NCBI RefSeq assembly: GCF_001562115.1
Contig: NZ_CP013926.1
Coordinates: forward strand, 3,782,001-3,846,000
DNA from: Alteromonas stellipolaris
GTDB taxonomy: Bacteria; Pseudomonadota; Gammaproteobacteria; Enterobacterales; Alteromonadaceae
Reading direction: 5' to 3'
DNA: 64,000 bases
The translations under genes and the position numbers were made by a program. The notes beneath the pieces were generated by a model that was given only the letters and a program-made list of their open reading frames with translations, was not told the origin of the DNA and did not search any database. Positions 7,617-16,718 of the stretch are shown here, in pieces; position 1 is the first letter of the stretch, and each line of letters starts with the position of its first letter.

Positions 7617-9790
7617 TGCACTTTCCCCTCTTGTAAACCGTCAATTTTGGCTTTTATTTCCTCATGATTACTGAACTTCAAATCGCTGTATTTTAATGTA
7701 TTCCCCCCTGTAAACCGCTTAAGTGATTTGTTAATCGTCACTTTTGCTTGAGCGGCTAAATCCTCTACTTTATCTACATAAAGTGTTGGGCAAATTGAAT
7801 CTAGGTCACGCAGTGTTACGGTCAGTATGCCCTGACTAAAATTCGAGTAGGCTAACGTAAAATCGTCACCGCAATCTCCAGCTTCCATTGGCGTGCGTAA
7901 TGCACATTGTAGCCTTCCTACATCGTCATCGGCTTTGCAAACATCAGGGGTTGAGCTCAAGGCATTTGCTAAGCTTGCATGAGGCGTTAGTTTGTCGTTA
8001 CTGGTAATGTTTTTACAATGTAGACTTTTTAGTAGAGGGTCGGTGGCGAGCTTCGCGAGCAATGCGCTTTTAACCGCCTCTATATTCTTCGCCTCAGGGG
8101 GGAGAGAAAACTGACCAGTAAGCGCTATTTCTCCTGATATAGTGCTTCCTAATAAAGCGGGGTTTTCCAAAACAATACCATTCGCATGTGTTCCCATTAC
8201 CGGGTAGCCAATAACACCGAAGGTTTCATTCCATGTAGTGGTTTTGCTATTTTCGCAGTTTTTCAACGCTGCTTGTGGTGCCTCTGTAACGTTCTCTTTC
8301 GCAGCATCACTTTCAGTTTTTTTAACTGGCTCTTTAATCGATACGTTAATAATGGCGTGCTGAGTGCTACTATCTTTCACTTTAATCGTAAAGACTTCAC
8401 CCGCCTTTGCCTCGCTAGTAAGCGTAACGATAATTCCAGAGCCTCCTGCCACCGTCGCAACATTTACCGATGAGTTAGGCATTTTAGTTAGCTGTGCAGA
8501 ATAAGGCTTTGTTCCACCGGATACTTCAACAGTGGCCGTTTGAATAGTGCCCTGTGTGAATTCTAATGAGGAATGATCGAGTTTTAGCTGAGTAGTAATA
8601 TTATCAGTAAGGGCGCCACAAGATTTAAACGTAGTTTCATTTAAATTGAGGGGCATCGCCAACAAACCATTCAATTCGCTGGCTCTTGCCAACATAATTT
8701 GACGCTTCGCTTGCATCTTCCCCATGGCAACACTGATGTTAGAAATGACTTTTTCGTAAACGCCTATAATCGCATTTTTAACGTTCTCAGCATTCTCGGC
8801 GTTCTCTTTGGTTTTTTTATCGAAGTCCCCCATCGCCTGCGCTAACATTTTATTGATAACAGTATCCGTATTGGAACCTTCCGAACTAGCGAGTGTTGTT
8901 TGTAGTATTTGAGCGAAGTCTAGCCCGGGCGTAAAATATTGTGCGTAATCACTCAATGCAGCTATTTGCGAACCGATACTATCTGTACTCGCCAATGTTG
9001 ACGTTAAGGCTTCATCAACGGCTACACGAATGTTATCCACTTGCGCAAATACCCTAGGCCCAATCGTGGAGGACTTTGCAAGCAAGGTGTTGGTGCTTTG
9101 AAGTAGCTTTGCGGCCCGTTCTCTGTCGCTGTCTATCACCTTTAATTGCGCCTGCGCTGCCGCTTTTAAGCTTTTGGTGGCGTCATTATAGAGAACGAGT
9201 TGGTTCATGTTATTGGTCAAGTCTCCCGCCGCTATGGCGTACTCGTCCATTGCGCTACGAAGCCGTTCGGCATTTTTTTGAATATGCTGATAATTGCTAG
9301 TAATTCCCACCATAGGGCTAACAATATCTTTTATGCACACCATTGCTCGCATACCAGCAATATACTGTGCACGCCTGCCAACATTTTCATTTGCCGTTCC
9401 TAAATGATAGGCGCCCCCTCCGAGCAACCCCGCCGCTTTGAACGTATCAATATTGGCCTCGAATGCTGCTAAACCCAATGTTACTGTGCCAAGAGCAATC
9501 AGGCCTTGGCTTAATTCTTGGCTTTGCTTTGCATCTTCTAAAAGCTTTCTGCGATAGCCGTCGTAAGTGTAATCGACGTAAGCCATTGCCCGCTGAAGCT
9601 CTACTTCGCGTGACTCACACATTGTGCACGCTCTTGTGTATTCGGGGCGAGGGTCTTCAACATAAGGAAAAGTAGTACAGCCAAACAGAGAGCTTGCTAA
9701 AATACACATTGCCGATATTCGACTAGCTTTTTTGTTTCGGTTAAACGACTTGCCAAATTTGGCATAGGAATCGGAATTAATCACGTTCAT
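7613..9790 (-). CDS. Large lipoprotein with helical region and Ig-like domain
   Basis: I do not recognise the family. The frame opens at 9841, but the ATG at 9790 is preferred because GAGGG lies 6 bp upstream. The 725-residue product has a basic start, a hydrophobic stretch and a lipobox ASSLFGC near residue 38. A Cys pair follows in RACTMCESRE. About 300 residues of Ala-rich helix come next, including KKTENAENAENVKNA, then a beta-rich Ig-like segment (about 435-515) and a mixed C-terminal domain. It is probably an envelope lipoprotein that forms an extended scaffold. The stop overlaps the protease start (ATGA), so production of the two is coupled. A 20-bp inverted repeat lies about 60 bp upstream of the start. 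Confidence 0.7.
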   Translation of the reverse strand: MNVINSDSYAKFGKSFNRNKKASRISAMCILASSLFGCTTFPYVEDPRPEYTRACTMCESREVELQRAMAYVDYTYDGYRRKLLEDAKQSQELSQGLIALGTVTLGLAAFEANIDTFKAAGLLGGGAYHLGTANENVGRRAQYIAGMRAMVCIKDIVSPMVGITSNYQHIQKNAERLRSAMDEYAIAAGDLTNNMNQLVLYNDATKSLKAAAQAQLKVIDSDRERAAKLLQSTNTLLAKSSTIGPRVFAQVDNIRVAVDEALTSTLASTDSIGSQIAALSDYAQYFTPGLDFAQILQTTLASSEGSNTDTVINKMLAQAMGDFDKKTKENAENAENVKNAIIGVYEKVISNISVAMGKMQAKRQIMLARASELNGLLAMPLNLNETTFKSCGALTDNITTQLKLDHSSLEFTQGTIQTATVEVSGGTKPYSAQLTKMPNSSVNVATVAGGSGIIVTLTSEAKAGEVFTIKVKDSSTQHAIINVSIKEPVKKTESDAAKENVTEAPQAALKNCENSKTTTWNETFGVIGYPVMGTHANGIVLENPALLGSTISGEIALTGQFSLPPEAKNIEAVKSALLAKLATDPLLKSLHCKNITSNDKLTPHASLANALSSTPDVCKADDDVGRLQCALRTPMEAGDCGDDFTLAYSNFSQGILTVTLRDLDSICPTLYVDKVEDLAAQAKVTINKSLKRFTGGNTLKYSDLKFSNHEEIKAKIDGLQEGKVQ

Positions 9791-9846
9791 GTTGCCCTCA
9801 CAATCCATTTTTATTGGTATATAGGAGCAGTGCATGCACATTGATT

Positions 9847-9888
9847 ATTCTCTCACCTAAATAAAACTTTTTATTTAGGTGAGAGAAT
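9847..9888. repeat. Perfect 20-bp inverted repeat inside the CHAT/sigma island
   Basis: The 20 bases at 9847-9866 (beginning ATTCTCTCACC) are followed after two bases by their exact complement at 9869-9888. The arms are AT-rich in the centre with a CTCTCACC/GGTGAGAG outer part. It lies between the His-rich lipoprotein gene and the large lipoprotein gene. No T run follows outside the stem on the minus strand. It could be an operator for a dimeric regulator, an mRNA stem that sets expression of the downstream genes, or a weak terminator. Confidence 0.75.
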
Positions 9889-9995
9889 ACAAATGACGGG
9901 ATAATAAAAAGGGGGTTTAGCTGAGCCAGGCTTAACTTCTAGCCCAGCGCAACTACAATGTAAGAATACTGCTAGCTAGTTCGCGGTTGCGGTAC

Positions 9996-10667
9996 CTATG
10001 TACCTATACCACCACCATGGGTAGTATTGTGCTTCAGAACTTGATTTTTTTCTTTATCATGCGAGTGTGAACCATCGCCATCGTGATTATGAGCTCCGTC
10101 ATTACTAAATTGCTTATCTCTGTGAAAGACACGGTAAGTCATCGAATTTTTATCACCGTGATAAACGTATATCTGCATAGAATGGGGATGGTCTGTCACG
10201 AGTTTAGCAACTTCGGTTCCATGTTTCGGGTTATCTAATGTCGGTATATAAAGAACCGTGAAGTTAACCGTTTCATAAACCTGATAGCAATTTCCGTTAT
10301 AGCTGATGTCATCAATGCTATCTTGGTGAATTCCATTAACGTCTGTAAATCCAATACTAATGTCAGGTCTTGGCGTGTTGGGGGTTTCTGAATTTAACTC
10401 ACAAGTATCTTTAAGCGCTAAAGCACCGCCACTTTTATCTACAATTAGAGCTCCCAATGCGTTTGCTCGTTGTGATTGGGAGGCGTTATCCGCCTTAAGG
10501 GTAGTTTTATCATTACCTAAAAATTCGACCTTATAACTCGCTGTAACTTTCGATAGCATGCATTCTACGTCATCTTCGCACTTTTTATTGTCATGCGAAC
10601 AACCAAGTAATGTTAAAAGTAATAATGTCAGTCCTACACTTGATACCATTTTATTGAATAAAGTCAT
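9996..10667 (-). CDS. Putative lipoprotein with His/Asp-rich C-terminal tail
   Basis: The family is not recognised. The 223-residue product begins with a basic residue and a Leu-rich hydrophobic stretch ending in a clean lipobox LTLLGC at about residue 23. Two Cys residues follow closely (KKCEDDVEC). The mature part is probably beta-rich. The last 35 residues are rich in His, Asp and Gly (AHNHDGDGSHSHDKEK, then THGGG), a composition that binds metal ions in other proteins. It lies 23 bp after the anti-sigma gene on the same strand. A regulated envelope lipoprotein, possibly a stress sensor or sigma-controlled output, is the likeliest role. Confidence 0.65.
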   Translation of the reverse strand: MTLFNKMVSSVGLTLLLLTLLGCSHDNKKCEDDVECMLSKVTASYKVEFLGNDKTTLKADNASQSQRANALGALIVDKSGGALALKDTCELNSETPNTPRPDISIGFTDVNGIHQDSIDDISYNGNCYQVYETVNFTVLYIPTLDNPKHGTEVAKLVTDHPHSMQIYVYHGDKNSMTYRVFHRDKQFSNDGAHNHDGDGSHSHDKEKNQVLKHNTTHGGGIGT

Positions 10668-10690
10668 TAGGGTCCGCTCCTAGTCATTGA

Positions 10691-11398
10691 CTAATTAAAT
10701 TGTATTAATCCACTATGCAGTGGTGTTTTTGTCATATCGTTGTAGCCCAACACTTCAAAATCGTATACTCCTGATTCGACGTGCTGTAATCCCATGTTTA
10801 TGAAAATTTCGCTTGTAGAGGTTAAATGTAAAGCGCTTGTCGTGAACACTTGCTCTCCTTTTTGATTAGTTAACGTGAACCCATAGCTGGGGTAATCAAA
10901 TTCAGGTATTTCAGTATCAACGTAGATTGCAAACACGAGCTGGCTGTCCGATTGAGTCACCTTAACCGCATCAAATTCTGAAGCTCGAACGTTAGCCATT
11001 TCTAAGCGATAAACATTTAAATCGGAATTCGGAGCTAAGCGCTGAGAGGTATTGAACGGCGTAGGCATTAACAAAACGAGAATCATTGCAGCTGCCGCGG
11101 CCCAAAGTGGAATAGGCTGTTTCCACATTCGAGGTTTGCTTTGCATAGGCGTTATATTATCAACACTGTTTGCTTGCATTCCTTTGTACAAACGCTCTGT
11201 AAGCTCTAGTTGATCTAAACACGCTTGGTTAGACAAAAAATAAGCTTCAAACTCCGCTTCTTCACTCGGTGTCATTCTACCTAGCACATACCGCTCTATT
11301 CTTTCATCTTGCTTCACTGCGCAAACTCCTAACCATGAGTACTCTGGGTCTATTGTTTGTGAAATGCCTATGCTCTTGTGTACTAACGTCTTGTGCAC
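10691..11398 (-). CDS. Probable anti-sigma factor, single-pass membrane protein
   Basis: The product has the layout of an anti-sigma factor for an ECF sigma. A cytoplasmic helical N-terminal domain contains DERIERYVLGRMTPSEEAEFEAYF. One membrane segment follows at about residues 92-110 (PLWAAAAAMILVLLMPT), then a periplasmic beta-rich domain. The HxxxCxxC zinc motif of ZAS anti-sigmas is absent, so it would be a zinc-free member. The frame opens with a GTG at 11398 preceded by GAGAGG; a GTG at residue 28 is also possible. The gene begins 32 bp after the ECF sigma gene, the classical sigma/anti-sigma order. Function is assigned from architecture and position. Confidence 0.72.
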   Translation of the reverse strand: MHKTLVHKSIGISQTIDPEYSWLGVCAVKQDERIERYVLGRMTPSEEAEFEAYFLSNQACLDQLELTERLYKGMQANSVDNITPMQSKPRMWKQPIPLWAAAAAMILVLLMPTPFNTSQRLAPNSDLNVYRLEMANVRASEFDAVKVTQSDSQLVFAIYVDTEIPEFDYPSYGFTLTNQKGEQVFTTSALHLTSTSEIFINMGLQHVESGVYDFEVLGYNDMTKTPLHSGLIQFN

Positions 11399-11430
11399 TA
11401 ACTAGGCCAAACCTCTCAGTGAAATTCATA

Positions 11431-12015
11431 TCAGTTATCTTCCATTACCGCTAACCACAGCGTTTTAAACCGCTGTTTACAGCGATAAAGCACATTGTCG
11501 AAGTTTTTAGCGTTAACATTTAGTTCATTACAAATCAGGCTTTTATCTTGTTCATGTATATAGTAACGATGGAGTAATTCTCTATCTCTCGGTGTATTCA
11601 ACTCTTTAATAACCGTTTGAACAAGCAAGCCTAAATTATGTCGTTCTAGCGCATCCTCGGGCGATTGTGTTGACGGGCCGGAATACTCAGACTCCAACGC
11701 TTCCCCCATACCCGTTTGTTGGCGCTTAATGTCATTTTTTCTAAAATGCATCAGTAGCTGATTTTTGGCCGTCTGAAGAATAAACGCTGACAACTTTGCT
11801 GGTTCACGTAGCTCATTATTTCGAATACGTTCAATAACAATACGCCACGTTTCTTGACTAATATCTGCGGTCAAATCAAGGTCGTGACACTTTCGCCGAA
11901 GCACATAACGTAACCCCCTTTTATATCGCTCTATCATTTGTAATTCTGCGGCAGCATCACCCGCTAAAATCCCTTTTACTAAAGCGGTAGCAATAACGCT
12001 CTCAGACTCAGTCAT
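11431..12015 (-). CDS. ECF-type sigma-70 factor
   Basis: This 194-residue protein has region 2 (about residues 22-85, with YVLRRKC and DISQETWRIVIERI) and region 4 (about 140-188, LLHRYYIHEQDKSLICNELNVNAKNFDNVLYRCKQRF). The expected helix-turn-helix is in the second. Region 3 is missing, as in extracytoplasmic-function sigmas. It would redirect RNA polymerase when released from an anti-sigma factor, and the next gene downstream fits that role. Its start overlaps the CHAT gene stop by 4 bp (ATGA), so sigma and protease are made together. The region 4 sequence is somewhat divergent. Confidence 0.88.
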   Translation of the reverse strand: MTESESVIATALVKGILAGDAAAELQMIERYKRGLRYVLRRKCHDLDLTADISQETWRIVIERIRNNELREPAKLSAFILQTAKNQLLMHFRKNDIKRQQTGMGEALESEYSGPSTQSPEDALERHNLGLLVQTVIKELNTPRDRELLHRYYIHEQDKSLICNELNVNAKNFDNVLYRCKQRFKTLWLAVMEDN

Positions 12016-15000
12016 GCCGCGTTACCATGTAAAACAAATCCCGCCCAGTAATAGGGCGATCGCCACGGGTGAGTTCCATTTTTTCTTTTGTGATTTTTCA
12101 CCGCCACTTTCGCTTTTTCTAATGCTTCAGAGATGGGTAATTCATGTTGTAGTAAATAACGATAAAACTCCTTCATCAGCATCGCGGTTGCATCGTCTTG
12201 TACTTGCCACAAACTGCCTATAACACTATGTGCTCCAGCTTCGATGAAGGCGCGGGTTAAACCAAGCATGCCTTCGCCCTCTATCAAGTGTCCTTGGGTA
12301 GTTTCGCAACCACTTAACACAACAAGTTGAGCTTTTAGCCTAAGCCGCCTGATTTCCGAGGCAAACAGCAAATTGTCTGCACTTGAATCGTTTGATAAAA
12401 CGAGTCCACCCAATTCAGGCACTTGATTATTTGCTAACCCATGTGTCGCCATATGCACAATATTAAAGGTAGATAAATCTAATTCTGCTAACGCTTGTTT
12501 ACTGGCTTTACCTTTATTTAGAAGGGTTATCGGTTGAGCAGAGAACTCGTTTATGTAACTTGCCTCTTTTGCTGTATAAGGCAATGAGGAAGACTGAAAA
12601 CCATAGCCTAGCGGGCTGCTTTGGTCTTTTGGCATAGTCTTCATTAAAGGGTCTGCCACAACAAGAATACTGCCTTCATCCACAGCGGTAGCGTAATTAT
12701 CTCTTCTCGAATCTACTATGTTTTTCAAAGAATGTTGATAGCTTACTGACCAGCCGCTCTGCGCGGGAGAAGATGCTGGCAGTAACGAAAATGGTAAACG
12801 GGTTAACGCGCCATCCGGTATTACAATTAAGTTCGTTTTGCCTTTGAATAGAGACTCTGCATTGCTAGGAAAAAGTGTATTGCGTAGCTCTGCCACCTCT
12901 TTACGCATTTTACGCAAAGGCAGTTTTTGCGATATCACATTCAGTACAGCGCCCACACGTTCACTAAAAAAACGCTCATGTTCACTCTTAAAGCTTACAA
13001 TCTGCTGCTGATCAATAAACCACAACCTAGACTCTACTTCTGCGGTATCGATAAATAACACCATGTCATGCTCTGTTAAAGACTGCTGAAGTTGGGCCAA
13101 TGATTTGGCCGAAAATTTAGCGGTAGACTGCGGAACAACATAATTGTCACTCTCAAGCTGATATAACGCTTCTGACAATGCCCGTATCTCTCTGATGGTC
13201 TGTTTTCTCTGCTGTGTTTCAATTTGTGTACTAAGCTCAATCAATTTCACCTGCTGTTTTTGATTGAGCTTTTTTTGTTCACGTTGAATGTCGTTATTAG
13301 TGCTATTGTCGCGGTAAAGACCGTACCCTATGGTTCGTGATCGCGCAGCCTCAGCAAGTAATAAGCTCTGCTCTGCAGAAAGTGAGTTATCAACACGAAT
13401 CAGCAAACTGACCACCTTCTGATAGGTGGAGAAATACCCCCTACGTAAATCAGTTCGCTTTATTTCTGAAAAAATAGCATCGATCTGCTCGCTAATATCA
13501 CGCCCTATTTGTAGTGCAAGTACTGGTTTAATTTGGGCTATTTCATTGGCATAGGCATATGTACTGTCTAATTGTGATAGCGTGGAGCGCGTTTGAATAA
13601 GTTTGCTCGTTCCTTTATTAAAATAGGTTTCAGCATTTTCGAAGTTACCCATGGATGCATGCAGCGTGGCCATTTGTATTTGTGCTAAGCCAATTGACCG
13701 AATATCTTGCGTTTGCATCAGAACATTTAACGCATTTTCCTGATATTTCATTGCCTCATCTTTGTTACCAAGTAACGTAAGGGCATGTGCTAGGTTTGAA
13801 GCAGCAATAGCATGCTCATAATCCGTGGCAATTCCGTCAGTGTTAAACAAGTAACTCTCTATCCGCTCTTTCGCCTGTTGATGCTCTCCAAGTTGCATGT
13901 TGAGTAAACCAACAAAAAAGTCGATTTCACTCGCCCCCTTTGAGGCATTCAATTCAAAAAATCTGCGCTTTGCTATATCAAACGTATCCTTCGAATAAAT
14001 ATACTGCCCCGTTGCCTGCAGAAGCTTCGCTTTTTCTACATTAGCCCACGCATCTAAATATGCATGCTTAAACCTACCGCTTAGCTTTAGCGCCTGAGTA
14101 ACATGATGATTGGCTTGCTCGATATTGCCTAGTTGTCGATATACACCCGAGAGTTTGATATGCAAGTTCGTGATTGCGTAGTTATCTGAAATTTGGGTTG
14201 CTAATTTCTTGGCGAGAACGTATTGCTGCATGGCGTTGTTAAAATCGCCCGTGTGATAAAACAGCCAACCTAAAGAGGTCATGCTTTTAATAGCATTTGA
14301 CACATCACCTTGTTCTAAGAAAATTTTGCTGGTTTCTTCAAAGGCCGCTACGGCATTCAAATAGCTTCCTATTTCAATTTCTATTGACGCTTCTAACTCT
14401 TTCGCCTCTGCATACAACAAGGGATAGTGCCCAGAATTTAGATGGTCGAACACAATGCTTAAATACGCCACTGCGGTATCAAATTCACCTTCCTCATAAA
14501 TATAGTAACTCGCTAAATCCATGTTAACTTTGATAAGGTAGGATTGAGGGATAGATGTCTGCTGTAGAATACGTTTCAGCAAATCAGCTTGATTGTCGTA
14601 TTCTCCAAGGTAGTGGCTCACTATGGATTGCATATAGGCACTGAAAACAATGAGAGAGTGATCTTCTAACGATGTTGCAATATTCTCTGCTTTTTCGTAG
14701 TGGGAACGCACATCGTGTAAGGCTTCTTTATACTCCATCTCTGCAAGCTGATTTTCTGCCGCAGACCATGTTAATGAAGCCAATTGGATGGCATTGTAGA
14801 AATTCTTGCGAGCGTCCAATCCGGTACCAATTGCGCTAAATAGGATATCGCTGCGACCTTGCGTTGGCGATGATGCCGAAGTATCTATTTCAACGTAACA
14901 AATGACACAGTCGTTCGCATCGAAGAGTAAATATTCAGGTTGTCTGTAGGCGGCTGGAATATCAAGGGTGAGTAAGGGCTCGCTAGTTTTATATTCATCG

Positions 15001-15272
15001 CCATAAAGCGCTAAGCGAACATTTGCTACTGATTGCGTTGCTTTAATAAGCACCGCCCCTCCCGTTGTAGGGATAACTCTAAACGTTGCTTTTTCATTAA
15101 GGCTTAATTGGAAATTCGCCGTGGTAGCGTCCGATACTGTCACGGTAGGAATCAATGTATTTTCTTCCGCCCATCCAGAAAAAGAAAACATATAAAGCAT
15201 AGAAATAAAGAAAGGAAAACCACATAGCAAAGCTACTGATCTTTTGAGAAAAGAGACGCTTAGAGTTTCCAT
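12012..15272 (-). CDS. Exported TPR protein with C-terminal CHAT (caspase-like) protease domain
   Basis: The 1086-residue product starts with a signal-like segment ending near SGWAEEN (about residue 36) and a beta-rich N-terminal domain to about 140. A long array of TPR helices follows (about 150-640; repeated LGWLFYHTGDFNNAMQQY-type units). A coiled coil lies at about 670-720, and a CHAT domain at about 790-1083. The CHAT catalytic pair is clear: His944 in HMATHG and Cys989 in VVLSGCETTQG, followed by GAHSVIGSLWQVQDDAT. CHAT proteases belong to the caspase/separase clan and usually cut partner proteins after a sensed signal. Being exported, this one should act in the periplasm. The ECF sigma gene overlaps its stop, making an envelope-signalling operon likely. 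Confidence 0.9.
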   Translation of the reverse strand: METLSVSFLKRSVALLCGFPFFISMLYMFSFSGWAEENTLIPTVTVSDATTANFQLSLNEKATFRVIPTTGGAVLIKATQSVANVRLALYGDEYKTSEPLLTLDIPAAYRQPEYLLFDANDCVICYVEIDTSASSPTQGRSDILFSAIGTGLDARKNFYNAIQLASLTWSAAENQLAEMEYKEALHDVRSHYEKAENIATSLEDHSLIVFSAYMQSIVSHYLGEYDNQADLLKRILQQTSIPQSYLIKVNMDLASYYIYEEGEFDTAVAYLSIVFDHLNSGHYPLLYAEAKELEASIEIEIGSYLNAVAAFEETSKIFLEQGDVSNAIKSMTSLGWLFYHTGDFNNAMQQYVLAKKLATQISDNYAITNLHIKLSGVYRQLGNIEQANHHVTQALKLSGRFKHAYLDAWANVEKAKLLQATGQYIYSKDTFDIAKRRFFELNASKGASEIDFFVGLLNMQLGEHQQAKERIESYLFNTDGIATDYEHAIAASNLAHALTLLGNKDEAMKYQENALNVLMQTQDIRSIGLAQIQMATLHASMGNFENAETYFNKGTSKLIQTRSTLSQLDSTYAYANEIAQIKPVLALQIGRDISEQIDAIFSEIKRTDLRRGYFSTYQKVVSLLIRVDNSLSAEQSLLLAEAARSRTIGYGLYRDNSTNNDIQREQKKLNQKQQVKLIELSTQIETQQRKQTIREIRALSEALYQLESDNYVVPQSTAKFSAKSLAQLQQSLTEHDMVLFIDTAEVESRLWFIDQQQIVSFKSEHERFFSERVGAVLNVISQKLPLRKMRKEVAELRNTLFPSNAESLFKGKTNLIVIPDGALTRLPFSLLPASSPAQSGWSVSYQHSLKNIVDSRRDNYATAVDEGSILVVADPLMKTMPKDQSSPLGYGFQSSSLPYTAKEASYINEFSAQPITLLNKGKASKQALAELDLSTFNIVHMATHGLANNQVPELGGLVLSNDSSADNLLFASEIRRLRLKAQLVVLSGCETTQGHLIEGEGMLGLTRAFIEAGAHSVIGSLWQVQDDATAMLMKEFYRYLLQHELPISEALEKAKVAVKNHKRKNGTHPWRSPYYWAGFVLHGNAA

Positions 15273-15424
15273 ACATGCATTTACGCCACCAAAGTATTGT
15301 TCAAAAAGTACACTATTTTATTTGAACACTCAAGTCACCTCATATCAGCAGGATTTAATACTCAGCGTTGGCTTTTCCTTTTTCTAACAAAACTGGCAGA
15401 ACGTAAAATTCGTCTACTCTGTCT

Positions 15425-16633
15425 TTAAAAAGGCTCATCTATAGCTTTGCTAGGCTCAGTGAACCACACTGCGCCAGTGTCAGATACATAGAAGTGATCT
15501 TCTAAACGAATACCAAACTCATTAGGGACCACTATCATGGGCTCATTGCTAAAGCACATACCTAGTGCCAGAGGGTATGGATTATTCTTCACCAAGTATG
15601 GCCACTCGTGAATGTCCATACCAATGCCATGACCTGTTCTATGGGGCAAACCAGGGAGATTATAATCTGGACCTAAGCCATCGGACGCTAGACTGTCTCG
15701 CGCGGCCTTATCAATATCTCCACAGGGTACGCCTGGCTTTACTGCATTAAATGCGGCGTACTGCGCGCGTTTTTCACTTTCCCACATCGCCTTTTGCTTC
15801 TCCGTTGGCTTACCAAAACAGTAGGTTCTCGTGATATCAGATAAATACCCATGCACCTTACAGCCCGTATCAATAAGCACCAAGTCGTTATCTTTCAACA
15901 CTTGCGGGTCTTTCACTCCATGTGGAAATGACGTTGCTTTACCAAAAAGTACAATGCAAAAATAATTGCCATTAGCACCTACTTTTTTGTGGGCATCATT
16001 GATAAAGGCTTCCACTTCTGTGGTAGTAATTCCTGTATAGAGCATACTGGCTGTAGCTTTATGCACTGCAAGGGTCATATCCATAGCACGCTGTATAAGT
16101 GCAAGCTCATTTATTGATTTGTGCATTCGGCAGTGGGCAGTAATCTCTGCGCCATTAATAATGCTGGCGCCTTCTGGAATAGCTTTATTAAACCCGTCAA
16201 CAACGAAGAATTGGGTCGATTCATCTACTGCGATTTTCTTGCCACCAGCAGTATCAATTTCATCCAGTAAATGAGCAAAGAGTGCATAAGGGCTTTCATG
16301 CTCTTGCCACCCAATAATGTCGCCGTTTATCACTTTACGCTCTTCAAGGGAGTCAATTTCAAAATAAGGTGCTACGTAGATAACATCACCAGAGGCAGGA
16401 AGAATAGCACCCACTAAACGTTCACTGGCATACCACTGCATACCCGTAAAGTAAGACAAGTTAGTGCCGGCATTAAGGTACAGCGCAGCAATACTATTTT
16501 GCTGCATATAGTGCTGAGCTTTATCTATTCGAGATAAGTATTCACTTTTTTGAATAGGCGTTAGATCGCTAGTCATATTTGAAAGACTGCCCAGCGCTTC
16601 TTCCTTTGTTTTCCCGCCAATAAGTGTTGTCAT
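15425..16633 (-). CDS. M24 family Xaa-Pro aminopeptidase-like metalloenzyme
   Basis: The 402-residue protein has a creatinase-type N-terminal domain and a pita-bread C-terminal domain. Metal ligands are visible: Asp in LVLIDTG, Asp in YLSDITRTY, His in HRTGHGIG, Glu in SNEPMIVV and Glu in IRLEDHFYV. The family includes Xaa-Pro aminopeptidase, prolidase, creatinase and ectoine hydrolase, and the sequence alone does not separate these. No signal peptide is present. It lies 85 bp downstream of the histidine kinase gene on the same strand. A peptidase acting on Xaa-Pro peptides in the cytoplasm is the default reading. Confidence 0.85.
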   Translation of the reverse strand: MTTLIGGKTKEEALGSLSNMTSDLTPIQKSEYLSRIDKAQHYMQQNSIAALYLNAGTNLSYFTGMQWYASERLVGAILPASGDVIYVAPYFEIDSLEERKVINGDIIGWQEHESPYALFAHLLDEIDTAGGKKIAVDESTQFFVVDGFNKAIPEGASIINGAEITAHCRMHKSINELALIQRAMDMTLAVHKATASMLYTGITTTEVEAFINDAHKKVGANGNYFCIVLFGKATSFPHGVKDPQVLKDNDLVLIDTGCKVHGYLSDITRTYCFGKPTEKQKAMWESEKRAQYAAFNAVKPGVPCGDIDKAARDSLASDGLGPDYNLPGLPHRTGHGIGMDIHEWPYLVKNNPYPLALGMCFSNEPMIVVPNEFGIRLEDHFYVSDTGAVWFTEPSKAIDEPF

Positions 16634-16718
16634 TACCTGCCCTTATAATTATATTCGTCGATGAAGCAGGTGCACTGTACAACACTGAAATGAAAAGTCG
16701 AGAATGCCAGTCAGAGGA

